12,082 nucleotides of DNA from JBFHES01 sp041584015 (lineage in GTDB: Bacteria; Bacteroidota; Bacteroidia; Bacteroidales; M50B96), in NCBI GenBank assembly GCA_041584015.1, contig JBFHES010000140.1, positions 1 through 12,082 of the forward strand, written 5' to 3'. The first letter of the stretch is position 1. Each line of letters begins with the position of its first letter. A program made the position numbers and the translations under genes. A model generated the notes under the pieces. That model saw nothing but the letters and a program-made list of their open reading frames with translations, was not told the origin of the DNA and did no database searches. This document shows, piece after piece, positions 1 through 7,378 of the stretch.

Positions 1-880
1 CGGTAATTAAGGCTGCAGTTTTAATAAGTCTCTCGCGGGCAACAGTGCGTTTAGCATCATAATTATCTTTCGGAACAAAGCTATCTTCAAAACCATTAGG
101 TGTAACCGTATCTACTTTTTTTCCATGAAACTGCTTGCATTCTTTAGCTGTTAGCTCGCTTACCGCTGTTAGCACATCCGCTGTATTTGCAGATATCATT
201 TCAACAGATTGCTTTGCAACAATATTGAGCTCTTTAGCCATATCGGCCACATTGAACTTCTTTAACTTATTGTACAAGGGATAACCATTGGCAGCCAATG
301 TTCTTCCAAGAATTGTTGCATGTGCCGTAAAGGCGGTTGCTATATTTGGGGCAAACTCATTTAAATACAAAATTCCTGCTCCGGTAAGCCATTCGTGGAA
401 CTGAGCAACAATTTTTGTTTTTAAGGTATAATGAAACTGTGTAAAGCTTTCAATTACCTTTCCAGAGGCGTATCCAAACAATACAGGCTCAATGTAATCC
501 CACTTACCAGCAATTGAGTCAACCTTGTATCGCTCCCAGAAATGTCCAAAAATCTCATCTTTCTGCGAAATAAAAGGCGTAAAGTCAACCATGATAACAA
601 TTGGCTTGCTTTCAATATTCCATCTACCAACTCTTACACTTAACCCTTGCTGACGAGCAGCACGTTGCCAGCTGGCAAACAACTCTGGTTCTTCTGTAAA
701 TTCTGGGTGATTTGCCGAGTCGCGGTACACATCTGGTCCAATCATTATCAGATTGTTTCCCATTTCATCAACAATGGCATTTGCCTTTGTTTTTAGAACT
801 GTATGTACACCACCAACTTTATTACAAACTTCCCAACTACTCTCAATAATAATATCGGGTGTATATTCTTTATTTTTCAT
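1..880 (-). CDS. Glycogen synthase, GT3 family (partial, C-terminus beyond left edge)
   Basis: Elongates alpha-1,4-glucan chains from a nucleotide-glucose donor in the cytoplasm. The 293 codons visible begin MKNKEYTPDIIIESSWEV and carry the GT3 hallmarks in order: SWEVCNKVGGVHTVL (residues 15-29), the donor-domain entry characteristic of animal/fungal-type glycogen synthases; AQFHEW (159-164, usually A-H-FHEW); FTAHATILGR (184-193); VSELTAKEC (240-248); and VTPNGF (259-264). These are GT3 rather than the bacterial GlgA (GT5) signatures. The frame is still open at base 1. Bacterial GT3 enzymes are roughly 550 residues, so about half is present and the C-terminal Rossmann domain with its catalytic glutamates is missing. 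The start at 880 is chosen because the family alignment begins right there. The leader has no convincing Shine-Dalgarno sequence, as is common in Bacteroidota. A terminator separates it from the upstream GH57 gene, so it probably has its own promoter in 881-1032, although I could not pick a convincing one. Identification is firm; the exact donor sugar nucleotide is inferred. Confidence 0.93.
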   Translation of the reverse strand, partial: MKNKEYTPDIIIESSWEVCNKVGGVHTVLKTKANAIVDEMGNNLIMIGPDVYRDSANHPEFTEEPELFASWQRAARQQGLSVRVGRWNIESKPIVIMVDFTPFISQKDEIFGHFWERYKVDSIAGKWDYIEPVLFGYASGKVIESFTQFHYTLKTKIVAQFHEWLTGAGILYLNEFAPNIATAFTAHATILGRTLAANGYPLYNKLKKFNVADMAKELNIVAKQSVEMISANTADVLTAVSELTAKECKQFHGKKVDTVTPNGFEDSFVPKDNYDAKRTVARERLIKTAALIT

Positions 881-1032
881 ATTTTGCTTTTTCTATAAAC
901 TACTGATATTTCTTGTTTTATCCTGAATATATTTTGTTCAGGGCAAACAAATTTGCAACATTATTTCAATTAAAAAAAGGTAGAATTTATCAATTTCTCA
1001 ATGAGATATATTGCAAACGTTTTCGATGAAAC

Positions 1033-1056
1033 AAAAAAAATCCGGCTTTGGCCGGA
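1033..1056 (-). terminator. Intrinsic terminator after the GH57 gene
   Basis: On the minus strand, directly after the GH57 stop codon (1064-1066), there is a GC-only core hairpin TCCGGC-CAAA-GCCGGA (1041-1056: six perfect pairs, four-base loop). It is followed by eight uninterrupted T residues (1040-1033). This is a textbook rho-independent terminator and is the most GC-rich spot in its surroundings. It closes the three-gene debranching/GT4/GH57 operon and uncouples the GT3 gene downstream. On the plus strand the run following the hairpin is weaker (AATTTTTC), so activity is assigned to the minus strand. Confidence 0.88.
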
Positions 1057-1063
1057 AATTTTT

Positions 1064-2350
1064 CTATTTTTTTGCTTTTGCCTTCATTTTGCGCAAGGCA
1101 GCTTGGTAACTTTTGGTTTTTCGCTCCAGTTCTTCAAGCGATAAATCATCAAAATTTTCACAAGGACAGAGCTCATTTACCCGCGAAATAAAATCGCTGA
1201 GTACATTCATATAATTTACAAAGGCATCGTACGGTGAGTTATACGGATTAAAATATTTATGCACATCGCCATCGGAAAACCACTTGGTACACATGTAGTA
1301 AAAATGATCGCTGGTTTGTAAAAATAACCAATCGCGCTTGATGCTTTCATCCGTACATTTCTGAACCTGTTCTTGCAATGAATACAGTTTATCAAAAGCT
1401 TCATCCTGCAGTTCATTTCCCAGCCAGGCTGTAAGATCACGCTCTTCGTCGGCCCATGATATTGTATTCGGAACATGCACTGGTGCCACCACATCAAATT
1501 GCTTAATGGCCTCTGATGGTGTTGTAAATTTAATGTTACTGTTGTTGATGATCTGTGTTGGAAATGCTTTCAGAAAGTCGAAGATTCCTGTTTCAGCATT
1601 CTGATGTTCTCCGAACGTTTCATAATCCATGAACAGATTGAGCAGATCTTCCTGTTCATCCATATTCTTAATCCAATCAACAAACTTATCGGCTGTTAAA
1701 GGCCAGTCGCCCCATCCCTGATTCGAGAATCTAAAAGCAATATCGTCGCTCATTCTGAAATTCTTGAGCAATACTTTAACCTTTGGATTAATGGCATTTG
1801 CATACACAAAGTTCGGGCTTTTCCAACCTAAAACATGTTTCGCTCCTTCGGTTAAAATGCCTTTATAACCAAGCTTTCCAACCATAGCACCTATTTCATC
1901 AGAATAGATTAGCTCGGTGTTTCTGAAAATCTTTGGAGTGATATTAAAGTGCTCTTTCATTTTAGCACTGTGCAACATTACTTGCTCTTTAAATTCTTTT
2001 TCAGACTTTAAAGACGATAAAGAATGCGCATAGGTCTCGGCTAAAAATTCAACATTACCCGTTGCCGCTAATTCTTTAAAACTAGCCAATACCTGGGGAG
2101 CATATTTTTCGAATTGCTCCATGGCCGAACCAGTAATTGAGAAAGTTACCTTGAACTGTTTTCCGTGTTGCTTAATAAGATCGAGTAACAACTTATTAGC
2201 CGGAAGATAACAGTTATTAGCCACCTTTTCCATGATGGTCCTGTTGGAATAATCATCGAAATAATAATGCTCATTTCCTATATCAAAAAACCTGTATCTT
2301 CTTAATCGAAACGGCTGATGTACTTGAAAATATAAACTAATTGCCTTCAT
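1064..2350 (-). CDS. GH57 alpha-glucan hydrolase/transferase (alpha-amylase-like)
   Basis: A retaining alpha-glucan enzyme of glycoside hydrolase family 57, expected to cut or transfer alpha-1,4-glucan segments in the cytoplasm. There is no signal peptide. Family regions are visible in order over 428 residues: VHQP near the N-terminus (H11, Q12, P13); the nucleophile region IFRNTELIYSDE with predicted nucleophile E146; TEGAKHVLGWKSPNFVY (168-183); the acid/base region FMDYETFGEHQ with predicted proton donor D242; and C-terminal SWADEERDLTAWLGN (298-312) and LQTSDHFYYM (345-354). The length fits the short alpha-amylase-like GH57 branch found beside glycogen genes, not the longer branching enzymes. 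The last 20 residues are lysine-rich. It is the last gene of the operon, starting 12 bases after the GT4 stop with a clear ribosome binding site and ending at a terminator. Whether it acts as amylase, glucanotransferase or weak branching enzyme cannot be told from sequence. Confidence 0.92.
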   Translation of the reverse strand: MKAISLYFQVHQPFRLRRYRFFDIGNEHYYFDDYSNRTIMEKVANNCYLPANKLLLDLIKQHGKQFKVTFSITGSAMEQFEKYAPQVLASFKELAATGNVEFLAETYAHSLSSLKSEKEFKEQVMLHSAKMKEHFNITPKIFRNTELIYSDEIGAMVGKLGYKGILTEGAKHVLGWKSPNFVYANAINPKVKVLLKNFRMSDDIAFRFSNQGWGDWPLTADKFVDWIKNMDEQEDLLNLFMDYETFGEHQNAETGIFDFLKAFPTQIINNSNIKFTTPSEAIKQFDVVAPVHVPNTISWADEERDLTAWLGNELQDEAFDKLYSLQEQVQKCTDESIKRDWLFLQTSDHFYYMCTKWFSDGDVHKYFNPYNSPYDAFVNYMNVLSDFISRVNELCPCENFDDLSLEELERKTKSYQAALRKMKAKAKK

Positions 2351-2356
2351 ATATAG

Positions 2357-2363
2357 TCCTTTC
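2357..2363 (-). promoter_or_regulatory. Shine-Dalgarno site of the GH57 gene
   Basis: On the minus strand GAAAGGA lies six bases before the GH57 ATG and overlaps the last base of the GT4 stop codon (TAG followed by AAAGGACTATAT and ATG). A clear purine-rich site is uncommon in this window, where most starts have only A-rich leaders. It fixes the start at 2350 and suggests independent ribosome loading inside the operon. Confidence 0.65.
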
Positions 2364-3655
2364 TATTTTTTTAAATCTATGGCTGCCTGATAAACATCTT
2401 TAACTTTTAAAGCAGCATTTTCCCACTTCAAACTATCTACTTCTTCTTTACCGTGACTTCTGAACATGTCTTGTAATCCATCATAAGCTAATAGTCCATA
2501 AATTGCATCCGCCATGGCATCCACATCCCAGAAATCAACTTTCACGGCATGCTTTAAAATCTCAGAAACGCCTGACTGGTTTGAAATAATTACCGGAACC
2601 TTTGAGCGCATTGCCTCTAATGGTGAAATACCAAATGGCTCACTAACCGATGGCATCACATATACATCGCTCATGTCGAACATATCTGGCACTTCGTCGC
2701 CTTTAAGGAAACCAGCAAAATGAAATTTATCTGCAATTCCTAAAGCTGCCACTCGTTTAATAATCTTGTTCATCATATCGCCGCTTCCGGCCATAACAAA
2801 TCGCACATTATCGTATTTCTCCAGCACTTTAGCTGCAGCTTCAACAAAATACTCCGGTCCTTTTTGGAAGGTGATTCTTCCTAAAAATGTAACAATCTTC
2901 TCTTTAACACCTTTATTGTACTTAAACTCAGATGTAGTTTCAACCGGTTCAACTGCATTGTGAACCGTTACTACTTTATTGGCATCAATGCCGTACTTTT
3001 CTATTACAATCTTACGGGTGAGGTTGGAAACAGCAATTACCTTATCGGCTGCCATCATACCTTCCTTCTCAATCTCGTACACAATCGTATTAACATTTTC
3101 GCCCGTACGATCATATTCTGTAGCATGCATATGCACCACTAATGGTTTTCCTGATATTTCTTTGGCAGCAATACCAGCTTTATAAGTCAGCCAATCGTGG
3201 GCATGTATTACATCAAATTCGTTTTCAGAAGCAATAACAGATCCCAGCAACGCATAACGCGAAACCTCTTCCATAAGGTTTTTTCCATACTTGCCAGAGA
3301 ATTTAAAGTTACCTCCAAACACCGAGTCAACTTCCTGATTCTTGTGAAGTGTATCCTCTGTTAATAGGTTTTCGTATTCTTCTGGTGATAGATACGGAAT
3401 AAGATTAGAACCTACCTCAACATAGGTAAGTCGTTCCCAAAATTCCTTGTTCTTAAATATTTTTTCTGTGATTGCTTTTCCTTCCGCTTGCTCTAACTTC
3501 AGAAAAGATTCGTCTTCATCGCCATATGCCTTTGGCACTACAAACATTATGTCTGTATCGTGATGAGCCAGCCCACGGGTTAGTCCGTAACAAGCTGTTC
3601 CTAATCCTCCTGTAATGTGGGGCGGAAATTCCCACCCAAACATTAATACCTTCAT
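2363..3655 (-). CDS. GT4 glycosyltransferase, glycogen/starch-synthase-like
   Basis: A GT-B fold retaining glycosyltransferase of 430 residues, probably acting on alpha-glucan or maltooligosaccharides. The N-terminus MKVLMFGWEFPPHITGGLG carries the glycine-rich loop (G16-G19) shared by GT4 and GT5 glucan synthases. HAHDW (151-155) ends the N-domain core. The C-domain has FLGRITFQKGPEYF (257-270) with the donor-phosphate-binding R260 and K265, and SEPFGISPLEAM (338-349), which gives the E-x7-E pair E339/E347. Its ATG directly follows the TAA of the debranching-enzyme gene, so translation is probably coupled. Neighbours on both sides are glycogen enzymes, and a GT3 synthase lies just downstream, so the locus encodes two candidate glucan-forming enzymes. 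The family is secure; donor and acceptor are inferred from context only. It could instead make a short primer or a different glucoside. Confidence 0.88.
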   Translation of the reverse strand: MKVLMFGWEFPPHITGGLGTACYGLTRGLAHHDTDIMFVVPKAYGDEDESFLKLEQAEGKAITEKIFKNKEFWERLTYVEVGSNLIPYLSPEEYENLLTEDTLHKNQEVDSVFGGNFKFSGKYGKNLMEEVSRYALLGSVIASENEFDVIHAHDWLTYKAGIAAKEISGKPLVVHMHATEYDRTGENVNTIVYEIEKEGMMAADKVIAVSNLTRKIVIEKYGIDANKVVTVHNAVEPVETTSEFKYNKGVKEKIVTFLGRITFQKGPEYFVEAAAKVLEKYDNVRFVMAGSGDMMNKIIKRVAALGIADKFHFAGFLKGDEVPDMFDMSDVYVMPSVSEPFGISPLEAMRSKVPVIISNQSGVSEILKHAVKVDFWDVDAMADAIYGLLAYDGLQDMFRSHGKEEVDSLKWENAALKVKDVYQAAIDLKK

Positions 3656-5608
3656 TTATTTCTTCTTTTCGTAAGTCTTAATCAAATCGTTTATTCGTAA
3701 CAACTCTGCTACACTCCAAGCCTGTGAAATAGCACCTGATGGAAGATGTGGCGGATCGCCATCATAAACTTCAGAAATGGTACCCAAACCATGATGACCC
3801 ATTTCCATCTCAAATCCCTTGTAAAGTTTCTTTACATACCCTACACCTGATTGCTCATGTATCTTTAAATAGGCCTCTACATAGTGCCCCAGCAGCCAAG
3901 GCAATACACTACCCTGATGATAGGCATTGTCTCTTGTAATTTGATCACCACTATAAATTCCTTTATAATCGGGATGTTTAGGTGATAAGGTTCTTAAGCC
4001 TTTAACTGTTACTAATTCGCGTTCTACTACATCAATAATGGATTTCCATTTTTCTGCTTGTAAAACCGGATATGGTAATGATATTGCAAAAAGTTGATTA
4101 GGTCGAACGGCCCAATCTGTTTTTTGTTCATCTGCATAATCAGCTAAATAACCTCTGTCCCTATTCCAGAACACTTGCTTAAACGATTTAGCTATTAAAT
4201 CAGGCATTTCTTTCCATTCTTCAATAAACGCTTTGTCTTTGGCACGTTTTGCTATATCTAAGGCAAACATAACTGCATTGTACCAAAGCGCATTTACCTC
4301 AACTGCATAACCAATACGAGGAGTTACAGGTCCGTTGCTGCTAACTGCATTCATCCAACTCACCGACATGCCATCGACACCTGCCCAAATAAGGCCATTT
4401 TCTCGCATGTGTATGTTAAACAGAGTACCTTCTTTAAAACCCTGAAGGATGTCCTTCATTTTTGGCCAGTAGTTATTGATGACCTCGGTATATTTTCTTG
4501 CCTTTTTTGCATACTGTTGCACCGACCAAAAATACCAAAGTGGTGCATCTACAGAATTATATGCAACATTGCCGTTGTATCCTGTATTTGGAAATAAAGC
4601 ACCATTTAGCTCAGCCGACATGGTATCCAGTACTGCTTTGCATGACTTACTATTACCGGTTGATAGGGTTAAACCAGGTAAAGAAATAAAAGTATCTCTA
4701 CCAATTCTACCAAACCATGGGAAACCGGCTATAACTTCAGTCTTGTCTCCTTTATTTACAATAAACTGTTGCGCCGCGTTTTTAAGATTGTTTTCGAAAC
4801 TGTTTCTTGGAACACGCACTTTCGATTCAGTATCGAACTGTTTTACGAGTGATGTTACTGTAGTTTGTTTGGTTCCAGCCGAAAGAATTACACTTTCGCC
4901 TTTTTTTATGCTGAACTCGAAAAATCCAGGAACGAACAAATCTTCCTGATAATCATATCCTCTGCGCTGATCCTTTATATACTCAATATCACGATACCAA
5001 TCGGGTGATCCTACAAACTCGCTCTTCTTAGAAACTTGCATGAATAACTCAGGATAACCGTCGTACATTCTGGTTTTAATTCCATGAGGTACTTTTTGGT
5101 ATCTGGTGTTAGCATATAAGTTTTGCTTACTTAACTTATGAATATTTCTGAAAGCTAAAAATGGCTGCAATCGCAATGTAGTTGGACTATGCGCATCCAA
5201 TAATGTATAACGGATGAGGATGCGCTCTTCGCTACCTATCAGAATAATTTCCTTTTTAAGCTTAACCCCTCCTACCCTGTAAGTTATCGATGGAATTGGA
5301 TCTAACTTAAAGTCCATTGCGTATTTATGTCCCTTTGGCGCCCATACATTTCCTGGATATTTATGAATGCCTAAATGAAACTCTGCACCACGCTGAATAA
5401 CCGTCTCATCAATATCAGATAATAAAACATGATTATCATTATCTAACTCAGGTACCGGACATACTAAAAGTCCGTGATATTTACGTGTATTTGAGAATAT
5501 TACAGTGGTATTGGCATAAGATCCTGCACGGTTAGAACGCAGCAATTCAGCACCCAATGAATATTCCAAATTTATTAATTGATTCTTTTTTATATCTAAG
5601 TATCCCAT
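3656..5608 (-). CDS. Glycogen debranching enzyme / amylo-alpha-1,6-glucosidase, GH133
   Basis: Removes alpha-1,6-linked glucose stubs during glycogen breakdown, in the cytoplasm (no signal peptide). The 650-residue protein has an N-terminal beta-rich domain (about 1-260, including SNRAGSYANTTVIFSNTRKYHGLL) and a C-terminal (alpha/alpha)6 catalytic domain (about 265-645). Landmarks are GFPWFGRIGRDTFISLPGLTL (295-315), GLIWAG (405-410), SWMNAVSS with VTPRIGYAVEVNALWYNA (417-445), VRPNQLFAISLP (501-512), NAYHQGSVLPWLLG (561-574) and ISEVYDGDPPHLPSG (611-625), with predicted base E613. Two positions differ from what I recall of the family: I302 where WGRD is usual, and N420 where the catalytic-acid motif is usually WMD. 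It is the first gene of the operon, with the GT4 ATG abutting its stop. The 357-base upstream gap contains candidate control elements. Family assignment is very secure; full activity is less so because of N420. Confidence 0.92.
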   Translation of the reverse strand: MGYLDIKKNQLINLEYSLGAELLRSNRAGSYANTTVIFSNTRKYHGLLVCPVPELDNDNHVLLSDIDETVIQRGAEFHLGIHKYPGNVWAPKGHKYAMDFKLDPIPSITYRVGGVKLKKEIILIGSEERILIRYTLLDAHSPTTLRLQPFLAFRNIHKLSKQNLYANTRYQKVPHGIKTRMYDGYPELFMQVSKKSEFVGSPDWYRDIEYIKDQRRGYDYQEDLFVPGFFEFSIKKGESVILSAGTKQTTVTSLVKQFDTESKVRVPRNSFENNLKNAAQQFIVNKGDKTEVIAGFPWFGRIGRDTFISLPGLTLSTGNSKSCKAVLDTMSAELNGALFPNTGYNGNVAYNSVDAPLWYFWSVQQYAKKARKYTEVINNYWPKMKDILQGFKEGTLFNIHMRENGLIWAGVDGMSVSWMNAVSSNGPVTPRIGYAVEVNALWYNAVMFALDIAKRAKDKAFIEEWKEMPDLIAKSFKQVFWNRDRGYLADYADEQKTDWAVRPNQLFAISLPYPVLQAEKWKSIIDVVERELVTVKGLRTLSPKHPDYKGIYSGDQITRDNAYHQGSVLPWLLGHYVEAYLKIHEQSGVGYVKKLYKGFEMEMGHHGLGTISEVYDGDPPHLPSGAISQAWSVAELLRINDLIKTYEKKK

Positions 5609-5662
5609 ACTAATTCAATAATATCGAAAATTCTAAAAAAAACTTAATGTCTTGATTTACAA

Positions 5663-5685
5663 GTGTTTGATTTTCGAACAAACAC
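5663..5685. repeat. Inverted repeat GTGTTTG-N9-CAAACAC, candidate operator
   Basis: Perfect seven-base arms GTGTTTG (5663-5669) and CAAACAC (5679-5685) flank the nine-base spacer ATTTTCGAA. It sits 55-77 bases upstream of the debranching-enzyme ATG. The arm spacing of 16 bases centre to centre is larger than one helical turn but within the range of dimeric regulators. The loop is long and there is no T-run, so a terminator is unlikely. An operator for the glycogen operon is an inference from position. Confidence 0.4.
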
Positions 5686-5786
5686 AACTTTCTCCGAGTG
5701 CAAAGAAATATAAAAAAAATGAATCTATATTAACTTTACGTTAATTAAGTGCTTTTATATTAAGATTTTGATGGCCAAAGAGCCGC

Positions 5787-5800
5787 TGCAAACCTTTGCA
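5787..5800. repeat. Perfect 14-bp palindrome TGCAAA-CC-TTTGCA
   Basis: Six-base arms TGCAAA and TTTGCA surround a CC centre. The symmetry stops at the next base on each side. It lies about 180 bases upstream of the debranching-enzyme start and inside the Met-less open frame at 5744-5920. It could be a protein binding site or a chance symmetry in AT-rich DNA; nothing else supports a function. Confidence 0.3.
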
Positions 5801-5965
5801 ATTTGAATATTGAGGAATTAATTTTTTATAAGATTGAGCCTCTAACTCCTTCTTACAAGCATGTAGAAGAATCAGCTTCGTGGCATAGTAACATACAATG
5901 TAAAGTCTTTCCCTGTTTAGTTAGGAAAAATGCCAACAGGCAGATAGGGTAGCATAACCTAGCTC

Positions 5966-6988
5966 CTAAAACAATAAGCCGGGTTGATCGTATTTGCTCT
6001 TTCCAAGATGTGTGTAGGCCAAATCGGTGACTTCACGGCCACGGGGTGTTCGTTTTATAAATCCTTCCTTTATCAAGAATGGTTCATAAACTTCTTCTAT
6101 GGTTCCTGCATCCTCGCTAACGGCCGTGGCAATGGTTGTTATACCAACTGGTCCGCCCTTAAATTTATCGATAATTGCAGATAAAATGCGATTATCCATT
6201 TCATCTAAACCATGCGTATCAATGTTTAAGGCTTCTAAACCAAAGCGAGTAATTTCAATATCTATTTTTCCATTACCTTTCACCTGGGCAAAATCTCTAA
6301 CCCTTCGTAAAAGTGAATTTGCAATACGCGGTGTTCCCCTGCTCCGAGACGCAATTTCGAACGCGGCATCGTCATTTATAGGAACATCTAATATAGTAGC
6401 CGATCGTTTCACTATGCCCGTTAAAACGCTTGCATCGTAATACTCCAGATGTGAGTTAATACCAAATCGAGCACGGAGCGGGCTTGTTAACAAACCAGAA
6501 CGTGTTGTAGCTCCTACCAGCGTAAACGGATTTAATTCCAATTGAATTGATCGGGCACTTGGTCCTTTATCAATCATGATATCAATCTTGAAATCTTCCA
6601 TTGCCGAATAGAGGTATTCTTCTACAACCGGACTTAAACGGTGAATCTCATCGATAAACAGTACATCGTACTTTTCAAGATTGGTAAGTAAGCCGGCTAA
6701 ATCTCCGGGTTTATCCAAAACGGGACCGGATGTAACTTTTAAGCTTACATCCATTTCGTTTGAGATGATATTGGCCAAGGTGGTTTTACCTAATCCAGGA
6801 GGGCCATGCAATAAAACATGATCCAGTGCTTCGCCGCGCATAATCGCAGCTTTTACAAATATCTTTAAATTTTCAACTATTTTATCCTGACCGCTAAAGT
6901 CGCTAAACTCAATGGGTCTTAGTTGTTTTTCAAAATCTCTATCTGTGTTGGAAAATTGCTGTTCTCTAAAATCAAACTCTTCGCTCAT
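5966..6988 (-). CDS. ruvB: Holliday junction branch migration ATPase RuvB
   Basis: Hexameric AAA+ motor that, with RuvA, drives branch migration of Holliday junctions in recombinational repair. The 340-residue protein has the standard RuvB layout: N-terminal LRPIEFSDFSGQ (23-34), Walker A GPPGLGKTT (62-70), Walker B LFIDEIHRL (110-118), sensor 1 region LVGATTRSGLLTSPL (157-171) and RARFGI with arginine finger R174. The C-terminal winged helix has the beta-wing KRTPRGREVTDLAY (312-325). The length is normal and no key residue is missing. The start at 6988 gives a usual N-terminal extension. It follows the receiver gene after TAG-TAA, so the ATG lies immediately after two tandem stops with no Shine-Dalgarno sequence, which suggests coupling. 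RuvA is not in the window. Being last in a run behind nadA, a MORN protein and a receiver is unusual. Confidence 0.98.
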   Translation of the reverse strand: MSEEFDFREQQFSNTDRDFEKQLRPIEFSDFSGQDKIVENLKIFVKAAIMRGEALDHVLLHGPPGLGKTTLANIISNEMDVSLKVTSGPVLDKPGDLAGLLTNLEKYDVLFIDEIHRLSPVVEEYLYSAMEDFKIDIMIDKGPSARSIQLELNPFTLVGATTRSGLLTSPLRARFGINSHLEYYDASVLTGIVKRSATILDVPINDDAAFEIASRSRGTPRIANSLLRRVRDFAQVKGNGKIDIEITRFGLEALNIDTHGLDEMDNRILSAIIDKFKGGPVGITTIATAVSEDAGTIEEVYEPFLIKEGFIKRTPRGREVTDLAYTHLGKSKYDQPGLLF

Positions 6989-6991
6989 TTA

Positions 6992-7378
6992 CTAAATTTT
7001 ATAACCCAGATCGGCTAATATTCTTTGAAGACGGTTTAATTCAAAGGGTTTGTTTAAATATCCTGACATACCAACTTCAAAGCATTTTTTTCTGTCAGAT
7101 TCAAGGGTATCAGCAGTAACAGCAATAACAGGAATGGCTTTTCCTTTTTCGGTGGCTTTAATGTTTATGGTTGCTTCGAAGCCGTCCATAACCGGCATCA
7201 TTAAATCCATTAAAACAATATCGTATGATTCTTCAACAAATTTGGCAACTGCTTCTTTTCCATTATCAGCAAACTCTACAAGTTGATTGATTGATTTTAG
7301 CTTGTTACCAATTACTAACTGATTGATTTTGTTATCATCAACAACTAGAAACTTATATTGTGAATTTGCCGGCGTCAT
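6992..7378 (-). CDS. Stand-alone response-regulator receiver domain (CheY-like)
   Basis: A 128-residue single-domain receiver that should accept a phosphoryl group from a histidine kinase or phosphotransfer protein. All core residues are present: acidic pair D14/D15 in FLVVDDNKINQ, phospho-acceptor D58 in IVLMDLMMPVMDGFEAT, switch Thr88 in VIAVTAD and Lys110 in GYLNKPF. The VDDNxxNQxV start and MDxMMPVMDG motif resemble receivers detached from hybrid histidine kinases. There is no output domain; the protein stops four residues after ADLG. It overlaps the MORN gene by one base (TAATG) and has a good ribosome binding site (AGAGGA, 7390-7385), so it should be well translated. No kinase is encoded in the window, so its partner is unknown. 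The domain call is certain; the role is not. Confidence 0.95.
   Translation of the reverse strand: MTPANSQYKFLVVDDNKINQLVIGNKLKSINQLVEFADNGKEAVAKFVEESYDIVLMDLMMPVMDGFEATINIKATEKGKAIPVIAVTADTLESDRKKCFEVGMSGYLNKPFELNRLQRILADLGYKI

Larger units (their letters stand above)
5609..5965. other. Intergenic region between ruvB end and debranching-enzyme start
   Basis: 357 bases without a supported gene. On the minus strand, from ruvB towards the debranching gene, it holds: no recognisable terminator after ruvB (CCTGTT/AACAGG at 5912-5917/5935-5940 could pair, but lacks a T-run); a 59-codon frame without Met (5920-5744); the perfect palindrome TGCAAA-CC-TTTGCA (5787-5800); a poor -7-like box TTTCTTTG (5708-5701); and the inverted repeat GTGTTTG/CAAACAC (5663-5685). 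The leader next to the ATG at 5608 is A/T-rich with no Shine-Dalgarno sequence. It most likely carries the promoter and operator of the glycogen operon. Confidence 0.6.

Noticed and set aside
881..1032. A specific promoter for the GT3 gene
   Set aside because: Several TTTG/TTTGC-containing stretches exist (for example around 943-956 and 1012-1018), but none combines a good -7 box with a correctly spaced -33 element.
4476..4949. Plus-strand 157-codon frame inside the debranching-enzyme gene
   Set aside because: It lies wholly antisense to a gene with clear GH133 motifs, its product resembles no family I know, and it has no leader signals.
5912..5940. CCTGTT/AACAGG hairpin as terminator of ruvB
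   Set aside because: Only six pairs with a 17-base loop and no T-run on the minus strand.
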